Part shown: positions 25,629-34,659 of the stretch, in pieces
Position numbering within the stretch: the stretch's first letter is position 1
How the letters are laid out: every line of letters starts with the position of its first letter
Origin: Actinostola sp. cb2023
Taxonomy: Eukaryota; Cnidaria; Anthozoa; Actiniaria; Actinostolidae
NCBI GenBank assembly: GCA_033675265.1
Contig: JAUJYZ010001014.1
Span: forward strand, 167,001-231,000
Length of the DNA: 64,000 nucleotides
Direction of reading: 5' to 3'
Made by a program: the position numbers and the translations under genes
The notes under the pieces: generated by a model
The model's database searches: none
What the model saw: the letters and a program-made list of their open reading frames with translations, nothing else
Told to the model about the DNA's origin: nothing

Positions 25629-25925
25629 TGTTCAATGATTTGTAGTGAAGTTGGAAAGCTGAATCGTTTTTTGAGGGTAACCACTTTACATACATGGTCG
25701 TCATCGCCCGACAACGCAAACGTCATCAACTCATGTATATCCTCTGTTGTAGGTTGTGTTGTTTTGTCATTTAAGTTCAGTCGTTGTAACGCATTGCGCA
25801 GTGGCGCAATGTCGTCGTCCAGTTGCTCTTGGAGAGTTTCCGAAAAGATAGTGCTGTATTTCACTATGGCCAAGTTATCAACGATTCCTTGGGCGGCTTC
25901 CGACATTGCTACGCTAAGTACCCTG
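25610..25925 (-). pseudogene. Linker segment between helicase and env fragments, copy 1
   Basis: About 105 codons reading an amphipathic stretch (IFSETLQEQLDDDI) followed by IHELMTFALSGDDDHVCKVV. It is almost identical to 30939-31254 and shares its second half with 23434-23781. It is joined upstream to the P-loop fragment with a frame change and downstream to the Env C-terminal part. No domain recognised; the coil-like pattern would suit an envelope ectodomain. Confidence 0.5.
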
Positions 25926-26395
25926 TAGGTGTAGCTACAAGTACTTTTTTGTCTTCTTGAATGAGATATCTGATACATCCATGGAGACATTGAGTTTTTC
26001 CAGTTCCAGGTTTCCCTAGAACGGAAATAATCCTTGTCCAATCATTTAAACTATCGTTTTCATCGTACTGTTGTTCTGCGATGTTTACTCTTTGGGCGAC
26101 ACTCTCAGTTGCAGGATCGTCGTTGATCGTTTCGTCAGAGTCAGAGTCAGAGTCACTGTCAGTGTCGTTAGTAGGAGTTGGTGGTATATGTTCAAATTGC
26201 AAGGCACGTAAAGATGCATAGTGGCGCGATCGCAAACGAAGATAGACTATCAATAGATAATCTAAGTTATAATTGGATTGTACAGAAATGTGGAAACTCT
26301 TACCATGTGTTGCAATGTCGCATTGTTAAATATGCGGAAATCTCCGTAAACTCAAAGGGAATCCCGTCATCCGAAAATTGAAAAGGCTCATCACA
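25909..26395 (-). pseudogene. PIF1-like helicase fragment, copy 1
   Basis: Two pieces. The first (about 26304-26395) reads an acidic/aromatic stretch ending at a GTAAGAG that looks like a 5' splice site. The second (25909-26253) has an Asp/Ser-rich tract, then a Walker A motif GKPGTGKT followed by a strand ending VLVATPTGYL, the motif I/Ia layout of PIF1 and Helitron-type SF1B helicases. Motifs II-VI are missing; the frame stops 44 residues after the start of the NDWTRI stretch. The fragment is spliced at both ends to Env-type sequence. The intron idea is inference: the acceptor that would keep the frame is not clear. Confidence 0.6.
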
Positions 26396-26548
26396 ATTGG
26401 GATGCTGTTGCTAGGTAGTACCTTCCACCAAGATGGTATATAGGCTCCAATGAATCACATGGTATTGGAACGTGGTTTCGTTCAAAGTTAACTTTAGTAC
26501 CATCAGTCCATAGAAGACCAAGCCAAGTAGCATTGTCTGAGGTCTTGT
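26391..26548 (-). pseudogene. Envelope-like ectodomain fragment
   Basis: About 50 codons ending in the HLGGRYYL motif and a stop, identical in all but one base to the end of 31714-32117. It breaks off at 26548 into noncoding env-element sequence, and at 26391 it abuts the helicase fragment. Confidence 0.55.
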
Positions 26549-27925
26549 TGTTTCTTGTTCCTTTTCCTATTTTGTTGTGAATATAAGTTACTTGGCACAA
26601 TTTGTGGTTTGTCATGCAAAACCACACTCAATGAATGTTGATTATTATACTTAAAAATAATAAATGAGTGTAGAGTTCACTCAATATAGCTGAAAATAAC
26701 TGGCATAGGTATATCAGTGTTCAGTGTTCTTAAGAGTGATTGTCTGAGAAAACCAGGCAAAGTTGAAAGATGGGGGTCGGCCGATTAACCTTAAACTTAT
26801 AGCATTTAATGTCTATCCGAAATGATTAAGAATGGTGGTATTTAGAGATTTCTCCGGTCTTTCGTTCCATAGTTAGACCACCCCCCCTTGTTTTGGCCTT
26901 CGCCGGCCCTGACGTCACACTAAATATATGGCAAGTTTGACGCTCGATAAAATACATTTCGCTCCATTTTTAGGTACCCATATTAATTCTTTATGTTGTT
27001 TGCCATCTAAATTACATTCTTCAAGGCCAATATCCTGAATTTAAATAAACACGAATTTTTCATCGAATTTTGCAATTACCTTGCACGCGCCAAAATATCG
27101 TATGCTAATTTTGAGGCAATTTCGAAATGGCTTTTCTCAGAGGTGCGGCGGTTTATTTAAATCATTTGTTGATATATTGCAAGCCTGACATATTATGTGT
27201 CAAAATCAGAAATCTCCAATTTGAGCCGTTAAAATCCGTTTGCGTGAGACACGCTCAAAGTTGCTATAATCTGGTATTTTTCCCGCCAAAATTGATGAGT
27301 TTTTTTTTTATTCAACTGAATAACATTTCCCAACTCTCATAATATGTTGCGTAACGATAGCCTAAATCAATTCTACACATTATAACACTTCAGGACTACG
27401 ATCTTATCTATTATTCATTTCATCGAAACTCAAATCAAACTACGATACGATGTCGAAAAATCAACTGAATTTTCCCGCGAAATTAGCCCTACACTGTACT
27501 AGTACTAGGTGAACTAGGTCTTGTTTTCGTTGCTTACAAATATTTGAATTACAAATATTTGAACCTCCGTCGGCAATATCCAAAATCTACCAGTCTTCTA
27601 ATATGGAAAACTCAAATGTTTGACTCTCTTATTTGAAACTATCGGCAAGTTTCTATACGAAATCAACCAATGTTTTGTCACGCAAGGGAGCGTGTTGTTA
27701 ATTAAATAATAAATAATGTAACACTTTTTCATCGCGGTAGTTAAAATAGGATATCACAAAACAGTTAGTACAATGGAGATATCAATTTTACCATTTGTAT
27801 CTAGAGGATATTACATGGTGGGCTGGCGCGAAGATATGAATATTGACTTTGAGTGTTGAAAACAATATTTTACGGATGAGTGCATGCAAGATAAAATTTA
27901 TGTATTTAAACCACCGTGTTTGTTA

Positions 27926-28149
27926 CAGCAATATGCAGAAATTCTGATCCTTTTGACTAAAATACACATATATCAAATATCTACTTAAAATTATGGGATG
28001 GCTACGCTGATATTATTTTCATAAAGCCTCGCTAGCAGACAACTAGAAAAAAATATCAGCATAGCCATCCCATAATCTAAAGTAGGTTTTTGATATATAT
28101 GTATTTTAGTCAAATGGATCAGAATAATATTAATTTCTGCATATTGCTG
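27926..28149. mobile_element. 224-bp Tc1/mariner-type MITE nested in the TTAA element
   Basis: Ends CAGCAATATGCAGAAATT and its complement lie inside TA at 27924-27925 and 28150-28151. The arms pair through ATTATGGGATGGCTACGCTG, leaving a loop of about 40 bp. Confidence 0.8.
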
Positions 28150-28971
28150 TATTTTTATTATATATAATATATATATATATATTAATCCTCCTAAAATAAG
28201 TCTCCGTAATAATATTTATATCAAAATAAAATTCCCATAAGAAGATCCCCCTCCACCCAAATACAAGCCCATGGGGGCAATTTAAGGATTGACACGAAAA
28301 TAAGTCATATGGTAGTCAAGCTAAATGTTTTCTTAAAATAAAATCTAAATATTGGACTTTATATACTGTATGTATAAATAATATTAACAAACAATCGAAT
28401 ACATAGTTTTAGCACTAAAAAAAAGTATTGACAGAAGCACTATCTTTAATTAGGGCAGCTATTACAATTATTGTTTCCACTGCCTTGTCAAGTTTCTCAG
28501 TTATGGCGTACATGACGCTTAAAATATTCTAAACTTGTTTTTTTCCTTATCTTTCTTGATTTGGACCATATGTACGGCAAAAAGGACCTGAGAGAATGTT
28601 TTCCATATTGTACAGTGTTATTAGAAATCATATCTAGGAATTTCAAAATCTCTGTTTGTAAGTGTATATACATATATTTTTAAGGTTAAATATTTCATTC
28701 CATTTCATTTTAGTAGCTTAGCTTAGCTTATCTTCATGGACAAGTTGACATATGCCGGCTATGGCTGACTACAATCGTATTTTGGGGTGAAACTGGTAAA
28801 TGCCAAGATGCTGAAGTGCGTAACGCCGGCAACCAGGACGTTCAACCAGCATCTAGTAGTACGTCTTTGAAACCATGACAAATTCGTTGATGGTGACTGT
28901 GAAGAGATGAGTGGAGGACACCACAACAGATCAGACAGCTCTTCTCGACGACATTGTTACGGAGGTTGCCT

Positions 28972-29119
28972 CAGGGGCGGATTAAGGGTGGGGCGAAGGA
29001 GGCGCACACCCTACTTTTGGAAATTTGAATACCTTTGTTGCCAAAAAAAATATTTACATACAATTTGGTTGAAACCAATGTCCAACCTCCTCCTTACCAA
29101 ATATCTGGATCCGCCCCTG
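28972..29119. mobile_element. 148-bp hAT-like MITE
   Basis: Ends CAGGGGCGGATTAAGGG and the complement of CAGGGGCGGATCCAGATAT are typical of hAT-type termini. The 8-bp flanks do not match, so the insertion is old. Confidence 0.5.
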
Positions 29120-30545
29120 TCCCTGGCCGCTCGATGCAGCAGATGACTTCACCAAAACATCCGATTGTAGTCGGCCAAAGACTCAACTAGTCATCTAGTC
29201 CATGAAGATAAGCTGGGTTGTTGAAGTGGGCAGAATTTTCTATATCTGACCACGGTCCAGGTGTAATCAACAGTGAGGGCGACGCCTATCGACCTGGTAT
29301 CTGGGCAGCACTTCAACAACACAAATTGAAAAAAACAGTTTTCCCTTTTTTGTTTTGTTTGTTGTGTGCTTTTTTTTCCTTTTCTTTTTTTTGTGTGCAG
29401 TTGACGTTTTGAGGACTAGTCACTGGGTGACAGTTAGTGAAAAATAACAAAGGACAAAAATAAATAAGGTCCAGATAGGGAAATACTGTGCCCTCGGCCT
29501 TGAAAACGGACGTATGCTCAAGACCATGGAGACAGTATTTCCCTATCAGGACCTTCCATCCGCTAAATAACCTCTATTTATTTTGAATTACTAACAACAC
29601 GCTCCCTTGCATGCGTGACAAAACATTGGTTAATTTCGTATAGAAACTTGCCGATAGTTTCAAATAAGAGAGTCAAACATTCAGTTGAGTTTTCCGGCAT
29701 ATTCGAAGACTGGTAGATTTTGGATATTGCTGACGGAGGTTCAAATATTTGTAAGTAACGAAATCAAGACCTAGTACAGTGTAGGACTAATATTTCCACA
29801 GGAAAATGCAATTGATTTTTCGACATCGTATCGTAGTTTGATTTGAGTTTCGATGAAATGAATAATAGATAAGATCGTAGTCCTGAAGTGTTATAATGTG
29901 TAGAATTGATTTAGGCTATCGTTACGCAACATATTATGAGAGTTGGGAAATGTTATTCAGTTGAATAAAAAAAAACTCATCAATTTTGGCGGGAAAAATA
30001 CCAGATTATAGCAACTTTGAGCGTGTCTCACGCAAACGGATTTTAACCGCTCAAATTGGAGTTTTCTGATTTTGACAAATAATATGTCAGGCTTGCAATA
30101 TATCAACAAATGATTTAAATAAACCGCCGCACCTCTGAGAAAAGCCATTTCGAAATTGCCTCAAAATTAGCATACGATATTTTGGCGCGTGCAAGGTAAT
30201 TGCAAAATTCGATGAAAAATTCGTGTTTATTTAAATTCAGGATATTGGCCTTGAAGAATGTAATATAGATGGCAAACAACATAAAAAATTAATATGGGTA
30301 CCTAAAAATGAAGCGAAATGTATTTTATCGAGCGTCAAACTTGCCATATATTTAGTGTGACGTCAGGGCCGGCAAAGGCCAAAACAAGGGGGGGTGGTCT
30401 AACTATGGAACGAAAGACCGGAGAAATCTCTAAATACCACCATTCTTAATCATTTCGGATAGACATTAAATGCTATAAGTTTAAGGTTAATCGGCCGACC
30501 CCCATCTTTCAACTTTGCCTGGTTTTCTCAGACAATCACTCTTAA

Positions 30546-30612
30546 ATCTTGTTCCGTAATCTACTAAAGTTCATAGTTCTTTGTTTGATTGTTACCGTAG
30601 TTTGTCGATAGT
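30546..30612. other. Env-element sequence resuming after the TTAA insertion
   Basis: Continues the same sequence seen at 23150-23218, confirming that the 3.8-kb transposon split one env-element copy. Confidence 0.7.
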
Positions 30613-30880
30613 TCAAACAGGTTGTCCTGGAAAATCAGATATTGGAATATCATCCTGACAGTGTAGATGAGTACATTCAAGGTCTTGTTCAGTAGACTCC
30701 ATAGGGTTTTGACATTCAATGCATTGTTGTTCGTCAGTAGTCAATTTCTTTTGATACTTTATGACATAGTTGTTAATCTGTTCATTTTGATGTTTGTTCA
30801 TCTTGTAATAACAGCATAGAAATATTATGAGAGTAGTGCTATTACAGAATGCGAGGCCAAGATCTTCTTGAATTTTCGTT
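30613..30880 (-). pseudogene. Envelope-like membrane segment and tail, copy 2
   Basis: Reads a hydrophobic stretch (CNSTTLIIFLCC) followed by a charged tail that has CIECQNPM and a Cys/His-rich end. It would make a membrane anchor with a cytoplasmic tail. Unlike copy 1 at 23219, the glutamate codon near 30698 is intact. The junction with the upstream linker is out of frame, so the whole is not one open gene. Confidence 0.5.
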
Positions 30881-31254
30881 GTAAATTTCCATCTATTCTG
30901 TAGAAAGTCTTATCAAGTGCATCTATAACAGTTTTTTTTTATGCAACTGAGGTCCAATGTTCAATGATTTGTAGTGAAGTTGGAAAGCTGAATCGTTTTT
31001 TGAGGGTAACCACTTTACATACATGGTCGTCATCGCCCGACAACGCAAACGTCATCAACTCATGTATATCCTCTGTTGTAGGTTGTGTTGTTTTGTCATT
31101 TAAGTTCAGTCGTTGTAACGCATTGCGCAGTGGCTCAATGTCGTCTACCAGTTGCTCTTGGAGAGTTTCCGAAAAGATAGTGCTGTTTTTCACTATGGCC
31201 AAGTTATCAACGATTCCTTGGGCGGCTTCCGACATTGCTACGCTAAGTACCCTG
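30880..31254 (-). pseudogene. Linker segment, copy 2
   Basis: Almost identical to 25610-25925 with a handful of substitutions (for example a Val-for-Asp change in the amphipathic stretch). It lies between the helicase fragment and the Env membrane tail. Confidence 0.5.
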
Positions 31255-31718
31255 TAGGTGTAGCTACAAGTACGTTTTTGTCTTCTTGAATGAGATATCT
31301 GATACATCCATGGAGACATTGAGTTTTTCCAGTTCCAGGTTTCCCTAGAACGGAAATAATCCTTGTCCAATCATTTAAACTATCGTTTTCATCGTACTGT
31401 TGTTCTACGATGTTTACTCTTTGGGCGACACTCTCAGTTGCAGGATCGTCGTTGATCGTTTCGTCATCGTCAGAGTCACTGTCAGTGTCGTTAGTAGGAG
31501 TTGGTGGTATATGTTCAAATTGCAAGGCACGTAAAGATGCATAGTGGCGCGATCGCAAACGAAGATAGACTATCAATAGATAATCTAAGTTATAATTGGA
31601 TTGTACAGAAATGTGGAAACTCTTACCATGTGTTGCAATGTCGCATTGTTAAATATGCGGAAATCTCCGTAAACTCAAAGGGAATCCCGTCATCCGAAAA
31701 TTGAAAAGGCTCATCACA
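31238..31718 (-). pseudogene. PIF1-like helicase fragment, copy 2
   Basis: Same two-piece layout as copy 1: an acidic/aromatic piece, GTAAGAG, an Asp/Ser tract and the P-loop GKPGTGKT with VLVATPTGYL. The Asp/Ser tract is two codons shorter than in copy 1. All later helicase motifs are absent. The near identity of the two copies, junctions included, shows the chimera was duplicated as a block. Confidence 0.6.
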
Positions 31719-32117
31719 ATTGGGATGCTGTTGCTAGGTAGTACCTTCCACCAAGATGGTATATAGGCTCCAATGAATCACATGGTATTGGAACGTGGTT
31801 TCGTTCGAAGTTAACTTTAGTACCATCAGTCCATAGAAGACCAAGCCAAGTAGCATTGTCTGAGGTCTTCAGAAGCGTATCAGGACAAATAAATGCATTA
31901 TGTTGATTAAAGCATGCAGTCAGCGCATCAGCCTTTAAAATAAAATTATAATCGAGACAAGAAACTAATACTAGATCTTCTCGTGCTAAAGGTCCTGAGT
32001 AACACTTATCCTTAATTTGATATTTTACTGGAACAAGTGATTCAATTGTACAGAAGGCTTTCTTATTAGTAATATGAGGAACGGTTACCAACGTATGAAG
32101 AGAAATATACATCTTAC
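31714..32117 (-). pseudogene. Envelope-like ectodomain fragment, longer copy
   Basis: About 130 codons of Cys-rich ectodomain ending in HLGGRYYL. The apparent ORF start further upstream (to 32178) is read from the inverted repeat of the TTAA element and is not native. On one side it is cut by the helicase fragment, on the other by the 490-bp element at 32118. Confidence 0.6.
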
Positions 32118-32607
32118 GTGTCATTGTCTGAGAAAACCGGGCAGAGTTGAAAGATGGGGGTCGGCCGATTCCTTTCAAATTGCTATCATTTATTACCTAT
32201 AGGAATAGATTAAGAATGGTCGTATTTAAAGTTTGGTTCAGGCTTTTGCTCGAAAGTTGACCACCCCCCCCCCTTGTTTTGCATCAAAATCGCCCTGAAA
32301 GACACTAAAATTTCGGGTCACTTTGGCGCTCTGTAAAACTCATATTACATGATTTTCTATGATACATTTAGTTTGGTTGTTATATTTAGCATATAGGAAA
32401 CAAAGCATATAGGAAATAAAGGTTGGTAGTGTCATCATAATTCATTTAGATTGTATTCTGAAGTGTGTAAACGCATATTTTGGACGTTTTTTCGCCGCTA
32501 ACGTGCGAGAGTCGGAGACATCTGTTAGCAATTGTCAGCAGGCACGTTTCGTCAGTCTCGTGAAAATTTGAGTATTGTCTCTTATATTCGATTCAAAACA
32601 ATGGCTC
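32118..32607. mobile_element. 490-bp TTAA-type element inside env
   Basis: The left end GTGTCATTGTCTGAGAAAAC is a diverged copy of the terminus of the 3.8-kb element. The right end read in reverse, GAGCCATTGTTTTGA, is its weaker partner. Flanks are TTAC (32114-32117, probably a mutated TTAA) and TTAA (32608-32611). It separates the two halves of an envelope-like coding region. The right part is shared with 6615-6788. Confidence 0.65.
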
Positions 32608-32618
32608 TTAATAACTGA

Positions 32619-33447
32619 GTTTGTTTGGGATGAGAATTGTCCTAAGAAATCCAATGGGCGTTTACCAAGAATGTAGAGTGATATCAATATCTTTAAGGTT
32701 ATTGGTTATTTCATTAACTTTTGTTGTAAGTTTGTCTGTTATTTTGATAATGTGTACTTTTTTTCCGAAAATAACTTTCATATTTGCCTCTTCAGCTTTG
32801 AGGGCTCCCACTATGTCGCGTAAAGTAAGTTTGAGATGGTTGATATGATTAGATTCGCAATTTCCTCCAAAGGCTGTATAAAATTTTCGAATTATGCCGA
32901 GCATACCTGCGTGGCATGCCCAAGCAGATCGTCTAGCGCGCGACTTACGCTTAAGCCAGAGTTTTTCATTTGCATCTATACGGACGCATTTGTATAAAGC
33001 CCATTCCTTACACTCTTGTAAGGTAGAACGAAAGAAACGTGGACAAAGCATACTAGAACGAACTTTTGTGTAAAACGTATATGGGCGTTTTAGATAGGTA
33101 GAACACTCAATCAAATTTGTAAAACCTGGTAAAGAAAGAAGGCGTTGAATATTTTCGCCTGTGCGATACAACGAGGCCAAAATTTGGTTCATAATGTCAT
33201 GCTGGTTTTTTGAACAGGTGAATGTAGCACCCTGACTTCTACCTAATGGAGCAATATTCAATTTTAAAACAAAGTTCAAAATCTGAGTATCATGGTAGAA
33301 GAAAACAGGCCTAGGATGAGTGGCGAGCATAAGAGATGATGGATAATAGATTACGGTTTTGCCGGTATTATCAAAATTATTGGTTTTAACAATTACAGCA
33401 GTGCTTAGCATTAGAAGGAGAAAGAGGATCATGGTGATTTGCTGCAA
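32619..33447 (-). pseudogene. Envelope-like glycoprotein, N-terminal part with signal peptide
   Basis: The ORF from 33447 (261 codons) starts with a hydrophobic signal-like segment (residues 6-20), continues as a Cys-containing ectodomain, then a polybasic cluster at about residues 166-173 of the type cut by furin-like proteases, a Gly/aromatic stretch, and a heptad-like coil. This order (surface subunit, cleavage site, hydrophobic segment, coil) is that of class I envelope or F-like glycoproteins. It is truncated after residue 261 by a deletion of about 43 bp and the adjacent 490-bp insertion. It is the only copy in the window where signal peptide and body share a frame. A proline-rich ORF end lies upstream, as expected for env after pol in a retroelement. 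Confidence 0.65.
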
Positions 33448-33695
33448 AATAAATGAGAGAAAAAAAATTATAGATATATATTATAACCATAAATTTATAT
33501 TTTAACATTGTTAATCGAATTGTCGTTTTTACAAATGGGACATTGAGCAAAATGCTCAACGAGCGTATCTATTAAAAAAAGAGAGAGAGCTCTGATAAGT
33601 CCCTGGGAAGGACATTTTGTCTTAATAATTAAGAGAAGGAAATGCATCTATTTTTAATATTATTTAGTATTATTTATGAATAAAATTATTACCAA
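33448..33695. other. AT-rich spacer between upstream ORF end and env
   Basis: No ORF. The same spacer is found upstream of every env N-terminal copy in module M, so it belongs to the element. Confidence 0.6.
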
Positions 33696-33850
33696 TTAAC
33701 CAGGATAAGATCGGTCGTTTGTGTTGCTGGGGGTGAGCGATCTCATTTCGCGTCGTAGTCTTTCCATGGTTAGTGCCCATCCCTGTGGCGGTACTACGGG
33801 GGTTGGAGGTGGCTCGTGCCATGGACCGGGATGGTTATCATCCGTCCACG
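33696..33850 (-). pseudogene. C-terminal end of the ORF upstream of env, split by the gypsy insertion
   Basis: About 50 codons, Pro/Trp-rich (HPGPWHEPP, PPQGWAL), ending in a stop before the env spacer. The position suggests the end of pol or a gag-pol-like protein of the env-bearing element, but there is no domain to prove it. The gypsy element inserted here. With one copy of CACG removed, the flank at 40792-40875 continues in the same frame. So the target was coding sequence. Confidence 0.5.
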
Positions 33851-34600
33851 TGTGACCAAGTGATCTTTTTACGATTGTAAGACGAGTGAAGCAAAGTAAT
33901 TTAACAACTGCTTTATTGACAAAAGTTAACTCAGGGTAAACCAATGGTATAAACTAAGGGTAAACTAAGGGCGAAAGTAATACGCTAAAATATACAATGT
34001 TGAAAAGCATAATTAGAATCAATCTTTGTACTAAACAATAACTAATACTACACGTATCACAGTCTTCAATAGCGATCACATACAAGTGATTTACATAGTT
34101 TAAACTGAATAGAATACTAGCGGCGACAATACGAAGTCAATATTACTGAATCTAAAAGTAATCTGTTACATACCAATTAACACTTGAGGTGCTAGTCTAA
34201 AGAGATTTCGTTGATTATTGCCTTCACTTGACTTGATCTTGTCTCGCTTCAAACTGGACTGATTTAGCTATGAAAGCTCACTTCTTAAATATGCTTTGGA
34301 AAAGCTATGTACGCTAAAGAATGCTAAATAACTTGGTAAACAACGGAAACACGCAATTATACGCCCTGGCTTAGCAATTCACGTAGTAGGAATCACGTAA
34401 GGGAAAAATGCGTAAGAACGAAGGTTCTTGACACGCATTTATGCCATCTTTGTGATAACAGGATTATCTTATCCACATCGCGTGTAGCACGTTCGTGTCA
34501 CGCCTAGTGTTACGTCTACTGACAGGAACTCACGTAATCTATGTTTGGCACGCGCTTCTAACTATAAACGAAATAACTACTAAAACTTGACATGGTCACA
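33851..34600 (-). repeat. 3' LTR of the gypsy element
   Basis: 750 bp, starting TGTGACCAAG and ending CATGGTCACA. Compared with the other LTR it has CAGTCTTC where that has CAGTCCTC, and CAAGTGATT where that has CAAGCGATT. Confidence 0.95.
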
Positions 34601-34617
34601 CCCTCCCCTACTTTTTT
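34601..34617 (-). other. Polypurine tract
   Basis: On the minus strand AAAAAAGTAGGGGAGGG abuts the 3' LTR, the expected place and composition for the plus-strand DNA primer. Confidence 0.85.
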
Positions 34618-34659
34618 GATATTGTCGTCCTCGACATATAACCAAATTTTTCACTTAGA

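Larger units (their letters stand above)
26734..30541. mobile_element. 3.8-kb TTAA transposon with 0.95-kb inverted arms
   Basis: TTAA at 26730-26733 and 30542-30545 flanks ends GAGTGATTGTCTGAGAAAAC and its complement. Arms run about 26734-27700 and 29590-30541. The empty site is visible in the paralogous sequence at 23150 (GTGTTCTTAAATCTTGTTCC), which proves a TTAA insertion. TTAA targets fit piggyBac or Kolobok. No transposase is encoded. The ORFs at 27127 and 29957 are the same arm read on opposite strands. The core holds further nested elements: a 224-bp MITE, a hAT-like MITE, a TA-rich tract (28157-28186), an inverted pair near 28725/29214 and a short hairpin around 29468-29557. Confidence 0.9.

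Noticed and set aside
27127..30148. Matching 60-70-codon ORFs on opposite strands (27127-27342 and 29957-30148)
   Set aside because: They are the same inverted arm of the TTAA transposon read twice; no domain, and the flanking arm matches equally well outside the frame.
3341..30541. CRISPR-like or prokaryotic features
   Set aside because: Repeats here are inverted arms, MITEs and satellites; no regularly spaced direct repeats with unique spacers, and the content is clearly animal.
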